Both the position numbers and the translations under genes were made by a program. 64,000 nt of DNA from Acanthosoma haemorrhoidale (Eukaryota; Arthropoda; Insecta; Hemiptera; Acanthosomatidae), in NCBI GenBank assembly GCA_930367205.1, contig OV884009.1:39379841-39443840 (forward strand), written 5' to 3'. How positions within the stretch are numbered: the first letter of the stretch is position 1; every line of letters starts with the position of its first letter. The notes under the pieces were generated by a model. The model ran no database searches. It was not told the DNA's origin and saw nothing but the letters and a program-made list of their open reading frames with translations. Positions 14,393-27,304 of this stretch are shown one piece after another.

Positions 14393-14500
14393 TGTTGAGG
14401 TCATGAGGCCCCCTCCATTTTAGGTGTCACTCTCAGTTACCCGAGATGAAAAGGGAGTGTGGAGCATTAGCATACGGATTAGGATGGAGGGAGGCGATAA
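14393..14500 (-). pseudogene. Decayed jockey ORF2 C-terminal fragment
   Basis: On the minus strand the text gives HPNPYANAPHS followed, after frame damage, by the region matching the terminal ...WPRDL of jockey ORF2. The same terminal block is clear at 36919-37000, where it reads ATHPYNPPRRLKRQWPRDLL, and in decayed form at 52778-52890. GAGGTCATGAGGCC at the left end corresponds to the GAGGTCACGAGGCC block of the 52.8-kb copy. The frame contains stops, so this is a dead fragment, likely of a second, more diverged jockey family. Confidence 0.5.
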
Positions 14501-14779
14501 AAGAAGTTCTAGGAGTGGGTATAGACTAGATGTTGAATAAACGGTGAGATCAGATAAAAAAATGTATTAAAATATTTATTGAGTAAACGAGTTTAACGTG
14601 TAGAAATCGCGTATTGTATCTAGTTATTTCATATGAGGGGAGGGGAGTTATTAGTTGCCTCACTTGAAGAATTGATTAACACATCAAACGAATTCCGGTC
14701 AACAAAAATGAAAAACTAATTGAAATTATTATTATCCAAGGGGTCAGCTTGGATATCTGTATATTGGTTTCCTGATGAC

Positions 14780-14982
14780 ACCCAATTGCAGTGGAATACA
14801 CGCACCATAGACATCGATAAAAGCCCCTGGAGTCTGCCTCACAGACTAGCAGGGAGACCCCGAGTTACGAGGGTTTGATGACCGATCCCCGACCCTGCAT
14901 CACAGACCCGAAGGGAAACCCCGTATGAGGCTTAAAGCCTTAGGTAGGGGGAAAAAAAACAACAAAACAAAAAAAAAAAAAA
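14780..14982 (+). mobile_element. 5'-truncated R1-like 3' tail with 14-bp target-site duplication
   Basis: A 203-bp insertion ends in an A-rich tail (14952-14982, A-runs interrupted by C). It is bounded by perfect direct repeats GGTTTCCTGATGAC at 14766-14779 and 14983-14996, the signature of target-primed reverse transcription. Its first bases (CCCAATTGCAGTGGAATACACGCACCA, read in two pieces) align with the minus-strand 3' UTR of the R1-clade element at 48.6 kb, and its end (GTATGAGGCTTAAAGCCTTAGG) with that element's terminal region. Small hairpins are visible, such as AGTCTG..CAGACT and AGGCT..AGCCT. It belongs to a related but distinct R1-type family and has no coding content. Confidence 0.8.
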
Positions 14983-14996
14983 GGTTTCCTGATGAC

Positions 14997-17900
14997 GAAT
15001 TCGTTTTAAGTCTCAAAACGTTCAAATATCCTTATGAATGCTGTAAAATTTAGTTAAACTTAATAAAAAGTTGGTCGTTGATTCATGGTCAGTAGTTTTA
15101 TTAACTTTGATTTGTAATAAAAATGTAAGCGAAATGTCGCATTTTGTACAAGCAGGAGATTTCGAGTGCCGTGACATACCGGGGATTGACAGAGCAAGCA
15201 ATTAGAAGGCAGGTCCCCATTTACTCAGGGGGGGGGGCAGTCCATTGAAATAAATTCAGTCCGAGTTAATGAACTGCCATCCCCCCCCTCACTGCCGCCC
15301 GACCAGAGGGACTGCCATGGACCGAATCTCGCTCGGGATAGTTAGAGTCCATTGAAAATGAGATTAACAAATCCTTCGAGCAGGTATTATGAAAAGATAA
15401 GCTTCATTAGAGGAGGTAATAGCTGGGGACACTGGTCCCTACAAGTGGTCATAAAAATTAAAGCCGGCTCGTTTTCTCCTCTCACTTCTACCCAACTCCC
15501 ACTCCCACCCGTCACCGCGTTCTATTCATTACCGCGTTTAAATTACGAAAGCCAACTTATCATGTATCGGTGTTAAGATATGTTTAATTTAGACTACTAA
15601 GGGAGAGGTTGTACTTTCGTTTAGGTACGGGACCAATCGTCTTACAAAACTATATATCCTTTAAAGCTCAGAAACATACTGATACGCATTTAATTAACAT
15701 ACCAATAGAGATAATATAGCAGCAATTTAAACGCGATAAATGCCGGAACTGTTTTAAAATTTAAGCATCGAAGCAATTTAGGTTTGAAATTCTGATTTGA
15801 TCTGATGGCTCAGCTCACATTAACATCAGCTGATTAATGTTTCATATGTCGATCTATACCCGCCCCTTTTTATAAAACGAACCGACATATTATTACAGTT
15901 AATGATACTCTATTAAAAATCATTAATTAGAGTTTCCTGTTCTTAACTAAAAAAAAAAAACGTGGCATTGAAATAAGGATGTACCGAAATGGGGTTTTTA
16001 AAATTCATAATATTCGGTTATTTTCACTGCTATTTGTGTACGTGGAACGCATAAATACAACCAAGTTGAATATCTTTAGTAAAAAAAAGGGTAAATAATC
16101 GCGACAAAATTCAATCAATTTTCATACATCGAAATATGAGTTAAAATAAAACAAAATCAACGATATTGATTCCGTTGACATGCCCTCGCCTAGTGTGCAG
16201 ATCGCATCTACTATGCTCCCCTTGTTTTGAAACTTTGCCTTCTATTGTTCCCTTTGTGACATTCACAATTGGAACAGTGAGCAGTCCTCTGAATTGGGGA
16301 TGTTATCGAAGTTAAAACAATGTGTACACTGAACATATTTGTTCATGCTGATAAATCATACTATAATACGTTAACGGAAACATAACCTATCACCAAGATG
16401 CGTTGGTTAATCATTCATGATAGATGTTGACCAGAAAAGGAAATTATTTTTTGTTAGTATATCTTGGAACAAATCACTTTTACTTTTACATTGGCTTATT
16501 GCTATTAAAGTTACTTTTAAAAAAAAAACTGTTCTATCGTACTTAAACGGTATATGATACTATATTGATCATCAAACCAAACTCCGAAGAAGAAAACTCG
16601 TCGTTTTTCGTTTTAATTACTTTGTTTCTTATTACCTTTCAGTCAATTTATTTTCAATTTTATTTCACCAAGCTGTAAGTCGATAATGCAGGAATTTTTT
16701 ATTCTTAATATTGTTATTTGAAAAAAAACAAAAAACAAGTTCTCTTTCTGGGATGTAAGAGCAATTAAAACTCGGCATGATATATCGGCATGACGGTAAT
16801 AAAGTTACTCTTATATATTATTTGAATATTTTTACTACCGTAATTTCCTTTATAGAAAAAAGAAAAGAAAAAGATTTTGAAGTAATATCAAATGCTGACA
16901 TACTTTTGGAAATTAACAATTAGCAAGTCGCGGTTACTCCCAACACACATTTTACTGTACAAATAGTGCCTTTTCAATTATGTGGGTATATTCTCGAAAT
17001 TTACAAAAGAATAAAAATATTTTTTAAACACGCAAAAAAGTAGAGGTCTATATAGAAATAATTATTTTGAAGGTGGCAGGGTTGGGTGAAGGGGGAGAGT
17101 ACATGTTGGGCACGCCTCAATACGTGGAAGCTTTGGTGTGGTGTTATAAAAAGGTTGGGCACCCCCTGGACAATACACACTCACTTGAATATCTTCACCT
17201 AGTTCGTGCGGTAGTGGGCTTTGCACCGGAAGAGAGGTTACGGCCAAAGCTGGTAAATCACTATTTAACTGAAATTTTTATATTTTATAGTCATCGCTCC
17301 TGCTGAGACAATGATATTTCGGTGACTCGTAACGTAGCCTCGTCAAGGCACGTTCACATAAACACTACACCAGGCGTGGTATTGTAGGAAGACAAAGATG
17401 TCAACATATCGTCGATTGAGCTCAAAATCTCTTAGTGATGCCGGAGGTTTTTGCCAAGCCATTATCCATCCTCGTCGGAAAAAAAAAAAATATGATAACG
17501 ATAATAAAAAGACAAGAGACAAAAAATAAAAGAAATTCGTAGGTCCATTCCAGCCTCTCGTTGACGCATTCTTTCCGGTTGAAGCCGGCCACAAAGGACC
17601 TGTATTAGGGCCCTGGTCTCGGTTTTGTTCATTAAGGCGGGTTGGTCTGTCCCCTGAACTGTTTGTACTGGGCAGGTGGTTGAAAGGGCTTCTTCTGGCC
17701 GCAACACACCAGCTGTGTACAGCCACTGCATAAAGCGGAATTTACCTTTGAGCCAGAACAGTCGTCCGGAACTGTATTCAAAACATAAATAACCTAATAA
17801 CCATTGATGAAAAGGCCGGCAATCTCATTGCCCGGAGCAAGGGAGGGGGGAGGGGCTCCGCTTTGAATTCGGTAGGGGAGGGGGCAAGACACCCTCCATG

Positions 17901-20734
17901 AGAAAAAAATTCACTTCACTGTACCGGTTTTTTTTTCAAAAAGCACAACCACACTCTAATAAAGGTTATATGTATAAATATGTTAATAAATAAAAAAACA
18001 TCAGGTTAAAATAACCTACAAATTTTGGTTACTAGTTTTTTTTTTTATTCAGGCTAATTTTTTATATACCGATCTTCAGAAGAGTTATAACTTTTTTTAA
18101 AAACAAATTAATGGCTGTCAAATGATAAAAGCAGCGTTAAATCTTTTTAAAAACTCGTATTTGGCCAATACACAACGAAATAAAACATCAGACTAATATA
18201 GTAACACTATGAATGAATGAGATGAAAAGAAAGAGATTTTTATTTGCAAGGGTATATTGTTCTTACTAACAGGTGCACATGCAGCTACGTCTAGAAATCT
18301 GTACTTTTGACTGACGAAGAAAGTAAAAAAAAAATATAAAAAGATAGCCCTGGTTCCTTTAAAAATGCTAGAAGAATCATGAAAAAAACTACTGGGTATT
18401 CGTAAAAATACTTTTTATTTGTAAAGCCATCTCGATTACTAAAATTTGTATTTTTATCAAATAAAAATAACATGCGACCTGTTCTCACAAAGATAATTCC
18501 CTGAACAGCTTCAAGGCAGTGTGGTATTCCCCTCTATGACTATTTTTAAACTCAAAATTAGGTACTTGATTGGTCTTCCCGAAACATTGAACATATGCAT
18601 CATACTGTTCATTGAAACATTATTATTAATTTGTTCATTGTTTTATTTTTAGCATTAAATATGCTTCAGCATCCCAGGAGCATCTGGTTAGGAAGGTAAT
18701 AGATAATTAAAATACGGCGTATACGTCAAAGTTGGTCATTATATATTTTAGTATGAGTAATACGATAGTTAAAGGTAACGGGTAGTTTATCGCCTCAAAT
18801 TGTAGAGAAAGAGTTTAATTTACGTAGAAAATGACGAGGTAGAAAGTGAAAAAATCATATTGAGAGATGCTGGGCATCAGTTTCTTTAAAAAAAATGTTA
18901 AAGAATCTTAGAAAAAAATCACTTGAAAATAATTTTTATTGAGATTAATGGAATTTAGGCGGGGTTATTAATGAATTTAATTTAGTCATACTCCGTAAAA
19001 AAAAAGGGTAATGATGAACGCTCTTATACGCAGTTTTCATATTTTATTCCAATTTTTTTAATATTGCTACTGTTTTGAATTGACTTATTTGTTCAGAAAA
19101 TTCGTACAGTCAATCCCATTTCTCGGAACAAAATCTCAACATAATCATAGTTTAGAATTGAAAATTCATCATGAAAAATCTTTCTTTACGTGGCTATAGA
19201 GTACAAACAAAAAAATCAAGTGTGAACAATCAAACAGTGATACTGAGGCTACAAACGCAATTTTAAGGACATTTTTTACAGTCCTCTAATGACCTGACTT
19301 AAATACATATAATTAACCAGCTCGTTAAGGTAATCAAGCTGAACTTCTACTTCATATGATAGGACAATTTATTAATAAAACACTAATTGAAATGACTCGT
19401 TTTTAATTTAATTAACCCTTTTCACGGTGTTTCTTCTATCTTCTGTTTCCTCTAACATAAGCGAAGCTGTGAACTCCTATTTAATGATAGGTCTCATGTT
19501 ATCTTTCAATCGTAGTTTCAAAAGACAAAAGAAGTTATAAACAACATATTTAGGAAGAATTGTTCATTTTGAATTAATTGAAAGAATTAATTTTGGTAAT
19601 CAACAACTGTAAATCATGTTTCGTGGAGTAGGCTGTACTTTTAGTGTCACCAGCTCTTATAACGAAACCATATAATAAATTTCATGTCTCTAGGTTGGCC
19701 TAGCTATATACAGACGGTACTGATGGCGGTGTGAAAATACATGGGCATCAGGTTTTAAAATATAGAAATGAAAAAAACAAAAATACGGTGCGCAACCAAA
19801 GACCGGGGAGGTCGCCCCACCCCTAACCATGCTAAACTTCTTTTTCTTTGGTTAATAATTTGCGTTTTATTTTTTTGTCACTATATTTTCTCATTTAGTC
19901 ATTATTTACTATTATTATTATTTCCTTCATCAGTGTATATACATAAATATGTGCAGCTCGTCAGCCACTGTTGTATTTGTTAAGTAAAGTCAGGATGTTT
20001 GATATGAAAAAAAAAGGTTTGACTAAAGCAGTGGAGGCCCGGGTAAGATATATAAACATTTGATAGATAGCGTCGGCCTAGGAGACAGACAACCAGGATA
20101 TCACAGTAAAACTATTGGGTTCAACATTGCCAGACGCCTCAATACATAGAGCTACTGTCCTCATTAAATATTTGAATTACCTCTCGTTAGGGCTTCCCAT
20201 GCTCTTGTTAAATCTTTGCACCACAGGGTACAATACTTGAAGAGGCAGGGATGTTCATTCAGGCATCGGAAACTACAGCTCTCAAAACATTATGAAACAC
20301 CCAAAGTTAGCTTTAGTGGACTGGATTAGCTTTGTTGGTTTGGAGAACAGTAAATACGACAGGTACTATATGCGTGGTTCTCATTCTAATCAATTCCAAG
20401 CTTCATAAAGAGACGTTTTTTGATGATAAGATCATCAGAATCGATTGTCTCACCGTTAGTTTTTTATTATAAATTAAGAATAATTTTATTTATTGTTCAC
20501 GTTTTTTTTTCAGGGAAAGGCATACTTATTTTTATTTACAAATGAGTTTCAACACTTTGAAAAAAAAAAATTTAGAATTTATGCTTGAAAATAATGATTG
20601 TCATTTGTGATTTCAAAAACATTTTTGTTCACTAAGATGCTTTCTCCAGACTTTATAATTTTCAAAAAATCAATTGTTATGTTATAAAATCACTTCTATG
20701 AAATCTATATTAATTATGAAAGTCAACTGATTAA
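14997..20734. other. AT-rich non-coding stretch
   Basis: No gene recognised. GC-richer islands lie at 15170-15350 (G-run hairpin, annotated separately), 17060-17240, 17560-17740 and 17810-17890. The last has closely spaced G-runs on plus that could form a G-quadruplex, but with one long loop. The 127-codon minus-strand frame at 17343-17726 translates a T-run into poly-Phe and shows no domain, so I do not call it. Many A/T homopolymers occur. Confidence 0.5.
15228..15288. repeat. G-run/C-run hairpin
   Basis: A run of ten G followed by CAGT (15228-15241) faces ACTGCCAT followed by eight C (15273-15288), giving a G:C stem with a small bulge and a loop of about 30 nt. No function is evident. Confidence 0.5.
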
Positions 20735-21183
20735 TTCGACCTCTGTTCTTTTTTTTATTGGCTAATTAGAATAGTAACAGCAACTTATTATGATAAAATT
20801 ACAATCTGTCTCATTGGGCAATAAGTAATTGTGATATATGTATTCAATCATACCATATTTACAATTTTAATTCACTCGCTTATTCATGCTGTATTTACAA
20901 ACAGACCAGAGACCACCCAAATCCACATGGTTGTAGTTACCTCCCTCGTGTGGGAAAGAGGGAGCAGAGTCTTGGGAAGTCCACGCTCCTCCGTCAGCCA
21001 CGTCACCGGATACGAGCCAGCGGAGGCTGACCAAGAGCGCGAGAGCCACATACGCTCAGGACATGATTGAAGAAGCTGGCCATTGTCAGGACTCCCACTG
21101 TTAAGCATCTATAGCAGGTCACGAGGCCACTACCGTTTTAGTCTCCAAGGAGGATTTTAGGGATGAGTGGTGCAGTGCAATGA
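20735..21183 (-). mobile_element. 5'-truncated jockey 3' end (tail plus last coding bases)
   Basis: Read on minus, this copy begins near 21183 inside the ORF2 C-terminus: the plus text GATGAGTGG.GCAGTGCAA is shared with 36970-36990. It passes through the CAGGTCACGAGGCCAC block and the 3' UTR with a GC-richer module (about 20895-21055), and ends in the A-run (T-run on plus, 20749-20756). The tail blocks ACAATCTGTCTCATTGGGC and ATACCATATTTACAATTTT match the copies near 5.05 kb and 52.2 kb. It is non-coding; the 79-codon frame at 20831-21070 is chance within the repeat. Confidence 0.8.
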
Positions 21184-24100
21184 TTGACTAATTAAAGGTT
21201 ATCAATAAGCTGGTAAGCTGGTTAAATTTTTTTTTTTAAATTAAAAAAAATATCCAGGAGTGGTCCGGGTCGAAATAATTGTGAAAAAACTAAGCGTTTA
21301 AACTTTAAAAAACTTTCCCTGGATGGGTGGGTTAATGGGTTCATTTACATTTTCAGCTCATTAAACTTAGTTTTTCGGTATATCTGCGATGTGTCCTATG
21401 CAATGGGATAAAATCATTATTGTTTTTTTCATACGTCATATTAAAAAATAGTACAAACAAGATGCCAGGTCACTTAAAATGTCGGATCAACTTGATTTAT
21501 TTTACTGCAAATATACTGAAGTTGACTTATCCCATCATTTTTAAAGGAGTGGCGTTTCTTTCTAGCTCATAAATAACTGAACTGTATTTACAATCCTATA
21601 AATCTGCTTCCTTTGACCGTTATTTTAACTTTAAATTTAACCTTTGGAAATCTATTCTCATCGATATTCGTCATTCATTAGATCTCCTGATCTTTAAATC
21701 TAGGATTTAACCAGATACTTAGGGTGAATTTATAGAATTATAGTTCAAGTCAATACTAATTACTAAAATGGACAACAATATTTTTTTTAATTGTTACCCT
21801 ACCCCACCTGTTAGAAATTATTATTGTGTTCATTGATTGATTTATGACCCTTTACTATATTTCGTTAACAGAATATTTTTTTAGCATATTTGCAAAATTA
21901 ACTGGTAAAATATCATTTTACTTCACGTGACTGAGCTTACAATGTCTTTATAATTAATATGAAGCGATTGTTTTGAGCTTGGTGGACAATAAACACAAAC
22001 AATCAATAAAACTATTATTAAAATTTGTTACGATATTTTAACTCTCCCAGTGTTGGGATAGTTGATATTTCGTGTCAATTACTCAGTTACTAAAACTTAG
22101 ATGTTATAAAGCTATCATTAAATATTTTGACTTATAATGTGTTCGAATTTTCGGCAGGTATAGTATATTTTTTTTTTTATATTGGATTATTGTCTAATCG
22201 CGAAACGAACTCTAGGTGCGAACACGGAAAAGCTGTATCCAACTCGCATATTTGCCTGTGTCCCAATCCCGTGAAGATGCATATGCATGCGGGCCTAAGC
22301 ACACAAATTAGTTCGTTTTTCGGCTCGACCTGACCCAATCCTGAACCTTGGACCGTGAAAATGTCTGTGTAAATTTAGGCCGGGGGCAAACAGAGACAGT
22401 AGCGTGTTAGACCGCTGCAATAATTCGTTTAATGGGGGGGGGGGCATCTGACGCAGGACAGAAAAGCACCAGATGTCACATGCCTGGGTCAATGACTAGA
22501 ATTATATTGTCATTCGGCCTGAAATGATTTTACACCTGGTCATCGTGTTTCTGTCTGTCAAATTTGACGATTGAACAATTGAACCAATCAATCTGCTCAT
22601 TACTTTTTGGTTAAAATACAACACTGTGAGACAAAGAAACCAAATTTAAAGTGTACAAATTACGATCAGTTTCGACAAATTTCTTAACCTTGAGCAAACT
22701 AGTTATTTAATTAATTATAGTTCTCATACCCACGTGGTTTAATACGCTCACAAGAAAATAATTTCAAGGCTATTACAAAACTTTTAGGAATAGACAATTT
22801 TCAGTGACCGAGAGAATTTAACAAACGAGATAAATTATTTTGGGAGAAAAAAACCAAACAAAAATAACGGATTAGTTTTATCACAAGCTTTACGATGTTT
22901 CATGAAATAGACGCAAGAAAATCCACCACTAGCTCAGACATTGCTCCCTTTTTTCGACGTTTTTGGATTTCGTTTAGTACACGATACTTAAAAAAAATTT
23001 ATGCTTTACACGGATTAAGGGTATATGACGTTTGGCTGGTTTTGGTCTGTAACTTAAAAAAACCTTTTTCTTAATTCTTTGAATTAATGATTTCGTAAGA
23101 TTATTTAAACGAATTTAATGACTCTTTCAATAAATTTAAAAATACCCTAACACACAATACCTTACAATTTATTAAAACGATAACATTAACTTTATACCCT
23201 TCTTAACATGATAGTAATAACATATTTAAATATTGCCCTTGATATTTTTCACGGGGCATCATTTTAGCGTCATCATGTGGGGAAAACTCACAGAAAGATC
23301 TGTATGCAAAATATCATGCTTCTAAAATTAATACTCGTTGAGTCAAAGTTTGTTTCTGTCATATTAATTTATTATGTCATATTATTACCAGTGAATGGTG
23401 AGTAAATAGCAGTAACTAATAGGCATGAATGACTCGCGGGAAAGAATATACCATAATGCCTGTGTGCCAATGTTCACAACACTGGGTTAATGACATTTTT
23501 GTAATTATAGTTTGATTATTTGTTTAAAAAAAAAAAAAAACACCAACGAGACTCTTGAAATGTTTGATTTAATGAGAAGCGTACTCATTGAGATACCATT
23601 CCTCTAAAAAAAACCTGCACCTACTGTGTTTGATCCTATCAGCGTAATGACTCGTAGTGATGAAAAAGTTATGATTAGAGCTAATGATTACCCGTCATTG
23701 AGAGCTGGCAGACGAACGATCCCAAATTGGTTCCCCGCAAGTTATTAATAAGGTATTCACTGAATAGGACTCTTCGGAACGAAGGGACCTATGCGGGATA
23801 TAATTGAAATAGAATTATTAATAAAGTTGATAATATTGATTGTTGCTAGTGCTACACCAAAACGATGAGGACTGGGACAATAGAGGGCAGCCCTCCGTTC
23901 CCCGCTTCATATTTTAAGACTCCCAGCAGTAAGAAAATCCCAACGCTTATAAGTTATTCAAAGCTTAGCTCCCGGAGCCCAGATAGGAAAAATGTTACCT
24001 CGGTGCATAATAGCAGTCTCATCCGAGGTCAGTAAATACTCACGGACTTAAGGGTGAGCGGTCTGACGACTCCTCTTCCTAGCATTCATAGACATGGAAC

Positions 24101-25310
24101 AGTAGCCCAACTACTAATCAAAAATTTTAAATTTATTTATATTGCTATAATGTTATTTTCCAGAGCATAATTACTGAAAATAGAGACATTCAAGTATGCA
24201 TTTTTATATTTTGGGTTGAACTACCTTGAGCTTCAGTCTCTCCAAATATTTTTGAACTGAACATCTGCTATCCACGTTTCGTCTATCAAGGCATCATCAG
24301 GACTACAATTTTAAACAAGATATTTTTGAAAAAATACAATTTATCGAAATAAGCTGGAAAATCTTAATCGCTATAGACTTGATTTTTTTCTGGGAACGTT
24401 TAAGCTCGAGGAACGTGACCAACGTTTTTTAAAAGTTATTTTGATTTCACATACTTGACAACTCATACTGAGCCCAGGTGGTTAAGAACGAGAAATCACC
24501 ATTTTGACCGAAGTGAGCTATATTTCAAAAAGGCCCTTTAAATGAATCAAACACCCTTTCAATAAATAAATATTTGAAGAGGGCAAAGGCGATTACTTGA
24601 TAGGGCCTTGAGAAGAAGCAAGTTCTCTTCCCAGTCGGTGCCTATAATCCTTTTCAATTCAACCGCTTCCACCCTGCAATTTAGCCGTTTCTTCTTTTAT
24701 TACTGTTCTAGTCCTACTCCCCTTTCTTCTGCCCCTTCTGTTCCTTTTGTTCTCCTCATTCCCGGACCTTTAAAAAAGAATTGTTAAGGGTCCCAAACTT
24801 ATTTCCCCTGTCGTGTTTAAAATAGCTTCATTCTATCAGCGTGGGTTTATTCAGTCTTGCGTCTTACAGGTAGGAACCATATAATTAATTCCATCTTAGA
24901 AAAACGTTTTGAATTGGAACTAGTTGATCCTAGAATGAGTGAGTATATATATATATATGTATATATGTATATATATATGTATATATGTATATATATGTAT
25001 ATAATCGATGTATGTATGTATTACTAAATCGACAGGCTCCAATACACAGAATGTCCAATTTTATTACTGCCTTGTAAAGCTTTTTTTTTTACATTTAATT
25101 AAAAAATGCTATGCCTTATTTACAGAATTTTCAATAATGAATAACAAACTTTTTGGCTACTCGTGTGTACACGGAACATTTTTTTTTTTAATTCTCTTTT
25201 TCTTTTAACTCTCTTTACTTGTTTAAATAATATTTCAACTAGTTAACTTCCTTTAGAATTTAATGAAATTTTTACTTGTATACTTTAAAAGGTTATTTAG
25301 ATAAATGGTA
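21184..25310. other. AT-rich non-coding stretch
   Basis: No gene recognised. It contains an 11-G run at 22434-22444, an A-run at 23525-23540, a GC-richer island at about 23860-24090 and a pyrimidine-rich patch at 24640-24770. The alternating TA/GTA microsatellite is listed separately. Confidence 0.5.
24944..25020. repeat. (TA)n/(TATG)n microsatellite
   Basis: An uninterrupted run of TATA and GTATATAT units ends in TGTATGTATG. It is a simple sequence repeat without coding content. Confidence 0.9.
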
Positions 25311-25430
25311 TGATCGACTTTTTTGCTGTTCCCCGTAGCTCTAGTTCGTATGTTCAGATTGGCTTAAGTAAAACTTTGTAATTTATTTTTTTTTGAGAGA
25401 TGGGATCTCCTTTGAAGTAGTCTGCCTGTA
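25311..25430 (-). pseudogene. Jockey ORF2 coding scrap
   Basis: The plus text GACTTTTTTGCTGTTCCCCG, TAGCTCTA, CAGATTGGCTTAAGTA and CTCCTTTGAAGTAGTCTG matches 37168-37290 of the jockey ORF2 pseudogene almost base for base. On minus it encodes part of the post-RT region (YG.ELWGT..K motif area). Both ends are broken and small indels are present. Confidence 0.7.
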
Positions 25431-26404
25431 ATGTAATCCTTAATCCTTGATCCTTAATGTAAATAATAATAAATTGAACATTTTTGTTTGTAAGATATTA
25501 TTAATGAAAATTATAATATTTTGATGTCTAAACAAATATAATTTCTACTGGCACCGAAAGATATATTTTACTTTAAATGGGACGGCTTAAAACAGGAGGT
25601 TTCAACTGCTAGCCAGCCGGCCATAAGCGGATTTCAAAACTCGTGCCCTTAATTAATTTTCTTTAATCCTTAGCAACTTCTCTTAAGGGTGAAAAATCCC
25701 CTGTTTCTGTAATCAGTTTTACGTCAGAGGAATTTAAATCAAATAATTGCCCAAAATATTTATAACTTTCGAATCAGAAGTATGTAGTGCTGAATTATAT
25801 CGTTAATCTATTTTCAATTAATACGAACGCTGTTATTTTTTTCAGAGAAGACAAAATAGCTAGGACTTAACAGTTACTTGCTGAGGGAATTTAACTAACA
25901 AAAAATAACCGTTTAAGTGAAATATTTACTGCGTTCATTTTTATCTTATTACTAAATAACGTATTAAACTGATCGGTATAAAGTATCTGATGTATTAACT
26001 TACAACTAAAACGATAGAACAACGTACATTTTGCTCCATCAACTGCAAATAATAAGTTCGGGGGAATTGAAGGACTGATATATATACATTTTATAATAAT
26101 ATGCATAATGATGGATTAGGCGTTTTCTACCTTTTTCGATAATATATATCATAATTGTCTGTCTATCTTAATTTACAGTTCAAATTAGATCTATCAATTG
26201 ATTTAAAAGGGATAATTTGTATCTCTTATATTTAGAAACCTAATGGTAACCAATTTTCGTTCCCCTCAAACGGTTTTAACATTTGAACCTACAAACGAAA
26301 CTTTGATTATTTAGACTTGTTAAAAATTTATATAATTATGAAGAATACACCATTGAAAAAATACGAGTATATCACGTGTGATTTGCGTGTTATTTTTACA
26401 GCAC
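25431..26404. other. AT-rich non-coding stretch
   Basis: No gene, RNA or repeat recognised here before the target-site repeat of the solo LTR at 26405-26410. Confidence 0.5.
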
Positions 26405-26410
26405 AATTAG

Positions 26411-27297
26411 TGTTTACGCTGAACTACCCGTGGAGCATTATATACTTCCAAGTGGTAATTCAAAACAGGTTGGTTCATTAGCATGAACTAGTGGACTGTA
26501 AATTAATGAAAATAAGAGTTGATGCCAATTCACAATACATTTATTCTAAAATTAAACAGAATATTATAAAAAAAAATTTCATAAAAAAAAATGAGGAGCA
26601 AAATAAAATACCCAGGCCTGGTTAATAATAATAAAATTTGCCAATGTAAGACAGACTGGTTTCAAAATAAAAAAAATGTCTTTTATCCTTAATAATTAAA
26701 GGAATTAACCAAATTCTCGTCACTTTTAGTGTATATATGAAATAAGTGTATATTCACGCAGCGGCAAGTTGCAGTTCAAGCGCTCTCGCGGGTGCGGGCT
26801 GCAAACAAAACGTAGAGCTGTCGTGGTCAGGTTGAGGCTCAAAAAAAATCCAACCGCAGGGCGGCGATTCCAAGCTCCAAGGGGAACGTTGAATAGCATA
26901 TAGGTATGATTTTGGCCAAATGGCCAATTAAGTCTGAGATCGGTACACCTTAACCCTTCAGACGTTACCTCAACACTGACGTAAATGGGCTTGGGCCCAC
27001 AAGTTCCCCTACCAAAAGTCCAAAGTGCCACTGTCCTAGGTATGGAATTTTCCTTTAGGTATTTAACTTAGATTACAATTTAATCTTACGAAATATAATG
27101 AACAGAAATTACACAATCATATTTTACATGAACAATCAAAAAAAATTACGATTTTTATTTACAGTTTTTTACGTCAGTAACGAAAATAATAAATAATTAA
27201 ATCTAACAAACAAATTAATTTTTTAAATAAAGATAAAAAAATTAATTCAATTTACTTCACTTTTCCAACAAAACAAAAACTTTATTTGGCCTTAACA
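26411..27297 (-). mobile_element. Solo LTR of the BEL/Pao element
   Basis: Read on minus, the 887-bp block starts TGTTAAGGCC and ends GCGTAAACA, the canonical TG...CA form. It matches the 5' LTR at 61560-62407 along its whole length with scattered substitutions and indels. No gag frame follows it, so it is a solo LTR, the usual product of LTR-LTR recombination. AATTAG stands directly left (26405-26410) and again at 27299-27304, one base beyond the right boundary, so a target-site duplication is likely but offset by one base. A 101-codon minus-strand frame (26726-27031) lies inside the LTR; the other copy has this frame broken by a one-base T-run difference, so I do not treat it as a gene. Confidence 0.88.
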
Positions 27298-27304
27298 AAA
27301 TTAG

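Noticed and set aside
17343..17726. 127-codon minus-strand frame
   Set aside because: It reads through a homopolymer T-run as poly-Phe, has no domain or start context, and sits in an unidentified GC-richer island.
24944..25020. Repeated units considered as a CRISPR-like array
   Set aside because: Simple TA/GTA microsatellite without spacers; the DNA is eukaryotic.
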